Positions 52,715 to 59,696 of a DNA stretch of 64,000 nt are shown piece after piece. The notes beneath the pieces were generated by a model that was given only the letters and a program-made list of their open reading frames with translations, searched no databases and was not told the origin of the DNA. Position numbers and translations under genes: made by a program. The stretch is from positions 496,001 through 560,000 of the forward strand of contig SACZ01000002.1 in the NCBI GenBank assembly GCA_023369685.1, written 5' to 3'. This DNA comes from Prolixibacteraceae bacterium JC049. GTDB lineage: Bacteria > Bacteroidota > Bacteroidia > Bacteroidales > Prolixibacteraceae. The first letter of the stretch is position 1; the number at the start of each line of letters is the position of its first letter.

Positions 52715-54823
52715 ATGAAAAAGTTAATCGTAGCATTGGCAATTACCACGGGATTGTCGGCATGTAATAAAACAGGTAAGATGGAAGATCAAAACACCAA
52801 TCCGCTGTTGAGTGAATTTACCACTCCTCATAAAACAGCTCCATTTGATAAGATAAAAACAGAACACTATCTGCCAGCATTTAAACAGTTAATTGCTGAA
52901 GCAGAAGCAAAAATAGATGAGCTAACAGCTCAAAAGGAAGCGCCTACATTCGAGAACACTATCGTTCCGATGGAAGTGGGTGATGAAAAATTGGGTCGTG
53001 CATCCAGTGTTTTCTTCAACTTGAATTCGGCAAATACAAATGACGAGATGCAGCAACTAGCACAAGAGTTATCTCCAATGCTAACAGAGTTTTCTAGTAA
53101 AATGCTAATGAATGCTAAGTTGTTTGAAAGAGTAAAAGCAGTTTACAACGATTTGGAAAAAGGCAACTACACTCCAGAACAGAAGATGGTTGTTACCAAG
53201 CATTATAAAGCTTTTGTTCGTAACGGCGCCAACCTAAAAGATGCCGATAAGAAACGTTTTGCTGCTATTAAAAGTGAGCTTTCGAAGTTGACTATCCAAT
53301 TCAGTAATAATGTTTTGGCCGAAACAAATGCCTTTTTCATGCATGTTGAAGATGAGAAAGAACTAGCGGGATTACCAGAATTTGCAAAGCAGGCTGCTGC
53401 TCAAGAAGCCAAAAAGAGAGAGTTGAAAGGATGGGTATTCACATTGCAGTATCCTAGTTTTGGCCCTTTCATGAAATTCGCTGAAAACAGAGCATTGCGT
53501 GAGAAAATGTATCGTGCTTATACTTCACGTGCCAACCACAACGATGATAAAGACAACAAAGAATTGGTTCGTAAAATTGCCAATTTACGTTTAGAGTTAG
53601 CACAAATTATGGGCGCCAAGTCGTATGCCGAATATGTACTTACAGAACGAATGGCTGAAACTCCAAAGCGTGTAAACGACTTCATCAGCCAGCTTCACAC
53701 AGCATCGCGTCCATTTGCAATGAAAGAGTATGCTGCCGTACAAGCTTACGCTAAGAAAAACGGAGCTAACTTTGAGATTCAACGTTGGGACTGGAGCTTT
53801 TATGCCGATAAGCTAAAAGAGGAGAAATATGGTATCAACGACGAAATGATTAAGCCATATTTCGAACTTAATAAGGTAAAAGAAGGAATCTTCGAACTGA
53901 CAAAACGTTTGTATGGATTAACTTTTAAATCGGTTGATAATATTGCCAAATACCACGAAGAAGTTCAAACATATGAGGTTTACGAGGCCAATGGCGACTT
54001 CCTTTCGGTTCTTTACATGGACTTTTTCCCACGTGAAAGCAAACAAGGTGGCGCATGGATGACAGACTATCGTTCACAAAGCAATGTGGCAGGTAAAAGT
54101 GTTCGTCCTCATATTTCGGTAGTATGTAACTTCACAAAACCAACCGAAACAACTCCTTCGTTACTTACATTTGATGAGGTTACTACTTTCTTGCATGAAT
54201 TTGGACACGCACTTCACGGTATGTTGAGTAAGTGTGTTTACCCAACAGTTTCAGGTACCAGCGTATATCGCGACTTTGTTGAGCTTCCTTCTCAGGTACT
54301 TGAAAACTGGGCAACGCAAAAAGAGTGGCTCGACCTATTTGCTGTGCATTATAAAACAGGAGAGAAGATTCCTGCGAGCTTAATTCAAAAAATTATTGAT
54401 GCCGAAAACTTCAATGCAGGTTACCTTTCGGAGCGTCAGTTGAGCTTTGGAATGTTGGATATGGCATGGCATACTATCGAACAACCGTTTACTGATGACG
54501 TAACTGAGTTCGAAGAAAAAGCAATGAGCAAAACGGAGCTATTCGATCCTATTAAAGGAAGTGCGATGAGTCCTGCATTCTCTCACATCTTTGCTGGTGG
54601 TTATGCTGCTGGTTACTACGGCTACAAATGGGCCGAAGTACTTGATGCTGATGCTTTTGCTGCTTTCAAGGAAAATGGAATTTACGACAAGGCAACTGCT
54701 GATAAATTCAGAACGAACATCCTGGAAAAAGGTGGTTCTGAACATCCAATGAAGCTATATGTACAGTTCCGTGGACAAGAGCCAACTGTTGATGCATTGC
54801 TTGACAGAAGTGGATTGAAATAA
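52715..54823 (+). CDS. dcp: M3 family metallopeptidase, Dcp-like lipoprotein
   Basis: The 702-residue zinc peptidase has a lipoprotein signal with lipobox LSAC (Cys17). The zinc site HEFGHALH (His494, Glu495, His498) lies in the C-terminal catalytic half, with the downstream Glu ligand expected in the DFVELPSQVLENW segment. Length and sequence resemble peptidyl-dipeptidase Dcp, which removes C-terminal dipeptides from short peptides. Being a lipoprotein, it probably acts in the periplasm or at the outer membrane. Confidence 0.93.
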   Translation: MKKLIVALAITTGLSACNKTGKMEDQNTNPLLSEFTTPHKTAPFDKIKTEHYLPAFKQLIAEAEAKIDELTAQKEAPTFENTIVPMEVGDEKLGRASSVFFNLNSANTNDEMQQLAQELSPMLTEFSSKMLMNAKLFERVKAVYNDLEKGNYTPEQKMVVTKHYKAFVRNGANLKDADKKRFAAIKSELSKLTIQFSNNVLAETNAFFMHVEDEKELAGLPEFAKQAAAQEAKKRELKGWVFTLQYPSFGPFMKFAENRALREKMYRAYTSRANHNDDKDNKELVRKIANLRLELAQIMGAKSYAEYVLTERMAETPKRVNDFISQLHTASRPFAMKEYAAVQAYAKKNGANFEIQRWDWSFYADKLKEEKYGINDEMIKPYFELNKVKEGIFELTKRLYGLTFKSVDNIAKYHEEVQTYEVYEANGDFLSVLYMDFFPRESKQGGAWMTDYRSQSNVAGKSVRPHISVVCNFTKPTETTPSLLTFDEVTTFLHEFGHALHGMLSKCVYPTVSGTSVYRDFVELPSQVLENWATQKEWLDLFAVHYKTGEKIPASLIQKIIDAENFNAGYLSERQLSFGMLDMAWHTIEQPFTDDVTEFEEKAMSKTELFDPIKGSAMSPAFSHIFAGGYAAGYYGYKWAEVLDADAFAAFKENGIYDKATADKFRTNILEKGGSEHPMKLYVQFRGQEPTVDALLDRSGLK

Positions 54824-54876
54824 TTTCAACACATAAGTACCAATATTCATTTTGGATATTGGTTATATAATGAAGA

Positions 54877-54910
54877 AGAGGTTGCAAGGGGGCCAGCAAC
54901 CTCTTTTTTT
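54877..54910 (+). terminator. Rho-independent terminator of dcp
   Basis: AGAGGTTGC and GCAACCTCT form a perfect 9-bp stem with a 10-base loop, followed by seven T. Confidence 0.92.
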
Positions 54911-55118
54911 ATACAGGAATCTAAGGGGTGATTTCTGTACAAACTACAGTCGGTGAAGATTTTGACTGTGCACTTGGATGAAAAGGGAAGTCATTCAAGT
55001 GGGATAAGACAAGTGATAAAAATTTTTCATTACAAATATGCCTGCTTCCCTCTTCATTTTCAACCGTATTTTTACGCATCACAATACGTATTTCTACGCA
55101 ACTCAGATTCTCAGACAT

Positions 55119-55145
55119 AAAAAAAGCAGCTCTTTCGAACTGCTT
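55119..55145 (-). terminator. Rho-independent terminator of the TetR gene
   Basis: On the minus strand AGCAG pairs with CTGCT around a 10-base loop, then seven T. It lies about 25 bases past the stop at 55170. Confidence 0.8.
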
Positions 55146-55169
55146 TCCACTATATCGTAATATGATTTT

Positions 55170-55772
55170 TTAGTCTCTTTTTACAATTCCGTGAAGCAAG
55201 ATGTGCAAAATATTATCTACACTCTGCTCTAAATCTACCCAACTGTATTCTCCTGCACTAAGCGGCATTGTTAACCCCTTAATTGCGGTAGTAATACCAA
55301 TTGCTATTAAAGTAAAATCACGAACATCGAACTTCTGGTGACGAACTCCTTCAATCAGAATTCGCTTAATCATTCTTATCTCTTCCTGCTCATGTACTTC
55401 TTTTAAATTTTCAATAAAACCGATAGCAGTAATATCGTTTTCTAAAGCATGATACAAATTAGCTAAAGACCTGAACATCTTTAGTTTTGTAAGAATATAT
55501 TCACGTAATTTTTCTTCTGGCTGAAGGTCTTGTACAATCACCTTTTCAAGCGATTCTTTTAAAATATTTACCTCTTTAAGGATAACCTCTTGGAATAAAT
55601 CTTCTTTGCTATTAAAGTAGTAATACAAAGAACTTTTTCCTTTACGTACTGCATTAGCAATGTCATCCAAAGTGGTCTTTTTGTAACCGTATTTACTAAA
55701 AATATCTTGAGCAATTGTCAAGATATATTCACGATTAGCATCCTTTTTAGTGACTCCTGTTGTACTATTCAT
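55170..55772 (-). CDS. TetR-family transcriptional regulator
   Basis: The 200-residue protein has an N-terminal TetR helix-turn-helix at about 12-60 (YILTIAQDIFSKYGYKKTTLDDIANAVRKGKSSLYYYFNSKEDLF). The C-terminal ligand-binding part is helical and lacks recognisable specificity. No target is evident: its neighbours are the M3 peptidase gene (convergent) and the RNase R gene. The upstream -7 box at 55802-55809 sits within 40 bases of the start. Confidence 0.9.
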   Translation of the reverse strand: MNSTTGVTKKDANREYILTIAQDIFSKYGYKKTTLDDIANAVRKGKSSLYYYFNSKEDLFQEVILKEVNILKESLEKVIVQDLQPEEKLREYILTKLKMFRSLANLYHALENDITAIGFIENLKEVHEQEEIRMIKRILIEGVRHQKFDVRDFTLIAIGITTAIKGLTMPLSAGEYSWVDLEQSVDNILHILLHGIVKRD

Positions 55773-55801
55773 CGGTCAAATAATTGGTTGAAGGCTATGG
55801 A

Positions 55802-55809
55802 CAAATATA
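55802..55809 (-). promoter_or_regulatory. Putative -7 box for the TetR gene
   Basis: Minus-strand TATATTTG matches TAnnTTTG and lies 30 bases before the start codon. Confidence 0.5.
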
Positions 55810-55948
55810 ATTATTTTTTTCTAACGCTATTTTTGATTATGATTTTCTTACTGATAATTAGATCATTCCTAAATAGCGGCTATTTTCAAACTGATTATAC
55901 TTAATAACCCTAAATTCGATATTAAATTTTAGGAGCAGATAGTTATTA

Positions 55949-58111
55949 CTATTCTGCCTCCTCTTCAACTAATTTAAAATCGAGTTGCTTTCGTTCTAAG
56001 TTGGCTCGAACAATCTCTACCGTTACCTTATCACCCAACTGATATTTTTTATCGGTATGTTCACCTTCAATACAGTATTCTTTCTCGTTGAAATGGTAAA
56101 AATCATCGTCTAATTCGTGTAGAGCAACCATACCTTCGCACTTATTCTCACTAATTTCCACATAAATTCCCCAATCGGTAACACCAGATATTACTCCTTC
56201 GAACTCTTCGCCCACTTTATCCATCATGAACTCAACCTGCTTGTATTTGATCGATGAACGCTCGGCATTGGAAGCACGAGTTTCCATATCGGATGAGTGC
56301 TTACACATATCTTCGTACTTATCTTCGCTGGCCGAACGACCACCATCCAGGTAACGAGCTAGTAATCGATGCACCATCATATCGGGATAACGTCGAATTG
56401 GTGACGTAAAGTGAGAATACAATTCAAAACCTAGTCCGTAGTGCCCAATATTACGGGTTGAATATTCTGCTTTGGCCATTGTTCTAACGGCCAACGTTTC
56501 TACCACATTCTGCTCTCCTTTTCCTTTTACATTCTCCAACAAATGGTTAATTGAAGTAGAAATAGTTTTAGCAGTAGCAGTCTGAATTCCATATCCAAAC
56601 TTATTAATGAAGTGGTTGAATGACTCTAATTTCTCTAAGTCTGGTTTATCGTGAATTCGGTATACGAAAGTCTTTGGTTTCTTTGGTGCTTTAACCTTAC
56701 CAATGAATTCCGCTACCTTTTTATTGGCCAACAACATAAACTCTTCAATCAGTTTATTGGCTGCCTTAGCCTCCTTGAAGTAAACTCCCAAAGGCTTTCC
56801 GTCGTCATCGATATTGAATTTCACTTCAACACGATCGAATGCGATAGAGCCATTGTCAAATCGACGAGCTCGCATTTGCTCTGCCAGTCGGTTCATCGTT
56901 AAAATCTCTTCGCTAAGCTCTCCAACACCTGTTTCAATCACCTCCTGAGCCTCCTCATAGGCAAATCGACGATCGGAATAAATCACTGTACGACCAAACC
57001 ATTCATTTTTCACGTTAGCTTCATCATCCATTTCAAATACGGCCGAGAAACAGAATTTTTCCTCATTCGGACGCAAAGAACAAACTCCATTGGATAACTT
57101 CTCCGGTAACATTGGAACCACACGGTCTACCAAATAAACCGAAGTTGCTCTTGAGAAAGCTTCTTTATCTAATGTAGTATCTGGTTTCACATAGTGAGTC
57201 ACATCGGCAATGTGTACACCAATTTCCCAGTTTCCGTTTTCCAATTTCTGGATCGACAAAGCATCATCGAAGTCTTTTGCATCGGCCGGGTCAATGGTGA
57301 AAGTGGTTATCTTACGGAAGTCGCGGCGTTTTTTCACCTCTTCCGGATCCAATTCCATATCGATTTTCTCGGCAGCTTTCAACACTTTCTCTGGGAAATG
57401 AATCGGCAAGTCGAATTCGGCCAGGATAGCATGCATTTCTGCATCGTTAGATCCCACATCGCCCAATACTTCTATTACTTCTCCAAAAGGACTCTTAGCT
57501 CTCGATGGCCACTCGGTGATCTTCACCAAAGCTTTTTGCCCATCTTTAGCACCATTCAGCTTTTCTTTCGGTATAAAAATATCGAAATCGCCTTTTCTTG
57601 GCATCACCAAAAATGCAAAGTTGCGTGACATTTGAATGGTTCCCACGAACTGAGTTCTGGCTCGTTCAATAATCTCGATAACCTCACCTTCCAGTTTACG
57701 ACGTTTTGAACGTGCTCTCAATCGTACCTTAACCTTATCGCCATCCATAGCTTGCTTCAGGTTCGATTGAGAAACGAATACATCCTCTTCCAACTCCTCT
57801 GTAACCACAAATCCGTATCCCTGCTGAGTCAGATCCATTACTCCAGTTATGGTTCCTCCTCGGGTTTCGGTTTTCAGTTTAAACTTACCTGTCTGAATTT
57901 GGGTCAGCTTCCCGCTGTCTGCCAAATCGCATAGTACAATGTAAATCAGTTTACGGTTTTCCTGGTCTTTTATTCCCAGCTCAGCCGAAATCTGTTTATA
58001 GTTAAGGGTTTTAGTTGGGTTGTCGTAAAAAATATTCAATATATGTCGCTTCAACGATCGCTTGTTGAAGGTTTTATTCTTTTTCTTAAACTTCTTTTTC
58101 TTCTTAGCCAT
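55949..58111 (-). CDS. rnr: Ribonuclease R
   Basis: The 720-residue 3'-5' exoribonuclease has a basic N-terminal helix-turn-helix region (AKKKKKFKKKNKTFNKRS...), cold-shock/OB domains (about 80-240), the RNB catalytic domain with TIDPADAKDFDDALSI (Asp cluster binding Mg2+, about 271-286) and a C-terminal S1 domain (about 620-710). It degrades structured RNA and helps in ribosome quality control. Single gene on the minus strand. Confidence 0.97.
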   Translation of the reverse strand: MAKKKKKFKKKNKTFNKRSLKRHILNIFYDNPTKTLNYKQISAELGIKDQENRKLIYIVLCDLADSGKLTQIQTGKFKLKTETRGGTITGVMDLTQQGYGFVVTEELEEDVFVSQSNLKQAMDGDKVKVRLRARSKRRKLEGEVIEIIERARTQFVGTIQMSRNFAFLVMPRKGDFDIFIPKEKLNGAKDGQKALVKITEWPSRAKSPFGEVIEVLGDVGSNDAEMHAILAEFDLPIHFPEKVLKAAEKIDMELDPEEVKKRRDFRKITTFTIDPADAKDFDDALSIQKLENGNWEIGVHIADVTHYVKPDTTLDKEAFSRATSVYLVDRVVPMLPEKLSNGVCSLRPNEEKFCFSAVFEMDDEANVKNEWFGRTVIYSDRRFAYEEAQEVIETGVGELSEEILTMNRLAEQMRARRFDNGSIAFDRVEVKFNIDDDGKPLGVYFKEAKAANKLIEEFMLLANKKVAEFIGKVKAPKKPKTFVYRIHDKPDLEKLESFNHFINKFGYGIQTATAKTISTSINHLLENVKGKGEQNVVETLAVRTMAKAEYSTRNIGHYGLGFELYSHFTSPIRRYPDMMVHRLLARYLDGGRSASEDKYEDMCKHSSDMETRASNAERSSIKYKQVEFMMDKVGEEFEGVISGVTDWGIYVEISENKCEGMVALHELDDDFYHFNEKEYCIEGEHTDKKYQLGDKVTVEIVRANLERKQLDFKLVEEEAE

Positions 58112-58179
58112 ACTATTATGGTTTTATATATTTTCTGAACACATCAACTGATTGTTCAGCCTTTAATATCATTAATAAG

Positions 58180-58187
58180 CAAAAATA
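58180..58187 (-). promoter_or_regulatory. Putative -7 box for rnr
   Basis: Minus-strand TATTTTTG matches TAnnTTTG, about 70 bases before the rnr ATG. Confidence 0.45.
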
Positions 58188-58337
58188 CGGGAACAAACTT
58201 ACAGCACCAATACTCTTTCATCTCTAACAATGCTTAGAAACTGATTTTGTTTACATTAATTATTTCTGCGATGTAAAATTATGGAAACAAATTGAGAATG
58301 ATTTTGCGTTTAACTTGATTATACCGTGATGCCAAAC

Positions 58338-58345
58338 TATATTTG
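58338..58345 (+). promoter_or_regulatory. Putative -7 box for the coiled-coil membrane protein gene
   Basis: TATATTTG matches TAnnTTTG. A CTTG at 58314-58317 is 20 bases upstream and may act as a -33 element. The leader would be about 54 bases. Confidence 0.5.
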
Positions 58346-58405
58346 TTGCGGTAAAGAAATAATTTCTTTTGCAAGTGTTTCAAAAAGTTATAAACCGCGT
58401 TCGCA

Positions 58406-59314
58406 ATGACAAATAATCAGCAAAGCAATATTGGAACTTCTTCGAGTGCCAAAGATAAAAGAAATAACATCATAGTAGGTAGCTTATCAGGAGTATTGGT
58501 AATTCTACTGGTACTTTTCTTTATGCAACGTAGTGAGCACATGACCATTGTTAAGCAGATGAATAACGATAAGGATTCGTTGCAGTTAAAGCTTTCTGAC
58601 ATGCTTACCGATTATGATTCGTTAAAGACAGAGAACGATACGCTGAACTACAATATGGAATTAGCTAAAACTCGCGTTCAAGACCTTTTAACAGAGGTGA
58701 AGCAAGTGAAGAAAGCCAGCTATGATCAGATTACTAAGTTACGCAACCAGATTGTTACTCAACAGAAGATCATGCGTAATTTCGTTGTTCAGATCGACTC
58801 GTTGAATAAACGTAACAAAATACTTTTAGCCGAAAACAAAGAGATAAAACAACAAAACATCTCTATTCGCCAAGAGAAAAAGCAACTAGAGAAAGAGAAA
58901 ACAAAATTGCAGAAAACCGTTGCTCAGGCAATGGTATTGGAAGCTCTAAACCTAAAAGCCGAAGGTATTACTAAAAGTAGTCGTGGAACTCAGAAAATTC
59001 GCAAGATCAAACGACTTCGTGTTTCTTTCACATTAAGCAAGAATATCACGGCTAAGCGAGGTAACAAAGCAATTTATGTACGCATCTCTCGTCCTGACCA
59101 AGTGCTTTTAATGAAATCGAAAAAAGATGTTTTCCGCTTCGAGGATCTAAAGATCCCTTTCTCAACCAAACGTGTTGTTGAATACGAAGGCACAGAACTT
59201 CCTGTAAACATCTATTATACTCCTTCGAAAGGAGACTTGATGAAAGGAAAATACACTGTAAATATTTTTGCCGGAGGTAACAATATTGGAACTACTCAAT
59301 TTACTCTGAAGTAA
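58406..59314 (+). CDS. Membrane-anchored coiled-coil protein of unknown function
   Basis: The 302-residue protein has one membrane helix at about 25-41 (VGSLSGVLVILLVLFFM) after a polar N-terminal segment. A long coiled coil follows (about 50-175, with regular Leu/Lys/Glu heptads), then a globular beta-rich C-terminal domain (about 195-302, starting TQKIRKIKRLRVSFTLSKNI and ending GGNNIGTTQFTLK). This TM-coil-domain architecture is conserved in Bacteroidota but has no assigned role. It probably faces the periplasm. It is transcribed away from rnr and ends in its own terminator. Confidence 0.8.
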   Translation: MTNNQQSNIGTSSSAKDKRNNIIVGSLSGVLVILLVLFFMQRSEHMTIVKQMNNDKDSLQLKLSDMLTDYDSLKTENDTLNYNMELAKTRVQDLLTEVKQVKKASYDQITKLRNQIVTQQKIMRNFVVQIDSLNKRNKILLAENKEIKQQNISIRQEKKQLEKEKTKLQKTVAQAMVLEALNLKAEGITKSSRGTQKIRKIKRLRVSFTLSKNITAKRGNKAIYVRISRPDQVLLMKSKKDVFRFEDLKIPFSTKRVVEYEGTELPVNIYYTPSKGDLMKGKYTVNIFAGGNNIGTTQFTLK

Positions 59315-59334
59315 TTCCTATCACAAAATATTTC

Positions 59335-59367
59335 AAAGCCTTTTAGTTTTCTAGAAGGCTTTTTTTG
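59335..59367 (+). terminator. Rho-independent terminator after the coiled-coil membrane protein gene
   Basis: AAAGCCTT pairs with AAGGCTTT around a 12-base loop and is followed by seven T. Confidence 0.88.
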
Positions 59368-59620
59368 TGTCCATTCATTTTTCACCTAGGTAAATCTATC
59401 CTTAATTTTTAGTTTCATCCGTAATCCTTTTGTAATCCACCCAAACGCCGACTGACAGGTAGTTCTCATTTTTCTTCTTCCAAATCACATTCATTTTATT
59501 ACAATTCTTCATCTTTCACAATCGCTTTTCATCTTACATTCTTAATTATTTCTTCCTTTTTATTTACACTCCTGTTACGTCTTTACTTGTAGTTAATTTT
59601 TCAGTTGGGCAATCTAACCG

Positions 59621-59669
59621 ACAGTTAATAATCAGGTTCTTTTCAGGTTACGCCAGCTTTATATCATTG
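59621..59669 (+). promoter_or_regulatory. Probable activator-dependent promoter with 11-bp direct repeats
   Basis: ACAGTTA (59621), TCAGGTT (59632) and TCAGGTT (59643) begin exactly 11 bases apart. They end 12 bases before TATCATTG (59662-59669; one mismatch to TAnnTTTG), so the array takes the place of the -33 element. Tandem 7-bp repeats with an 11-bp period at this position are typical of OmpR/PhoB-family response-regulator sites. Confidence 0.55.
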
Positions 59670-59696
59670 CAATGAAATTTTAATTAGGAGTTAAAA

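Larger units (their letters stand above)
54824..55169. other. Intergenic region between dcp and the TetR gene
   Basis: The 346 bases contain a small hairpin, the strong dcp terminator, then about 200 bases without a convincing gene, an imperfect 14-bp direct repeat with 22-base period (55065-55100) and the tetR terminator. A 65-codon minus frame in this area has no family-like features. Confidence 0.5.
59315..59696. other. Intergenic regulatory region of the TonB-dependent receptor
   Basis: The 382 bases carry the previous gene's terminator, then a pyrimidine-rich tract, a GTAATCC pair with an 11-base period (59421-59438) and, closer to the gene, three CAG-containing half-sites at 11-base period (59621-59649) ahead of a near-consensus -7 box (59662-59669). 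No reading frame is present. Confidence 0.6.

Noticed and set aside
54921-55118. 65-codon minus-strand frame between dcp and tetR
   Set aside because: No hydrophobic, domain or family features, and it overlaps the direct-repeat site.
55797-55904. 35-residue single-helix membrane protein divergent from TetR
   Set aside because: A hydrophobic AT-rich frame can arise by chance, and it overlaps the TetR promoter; no supporting start signal or family.
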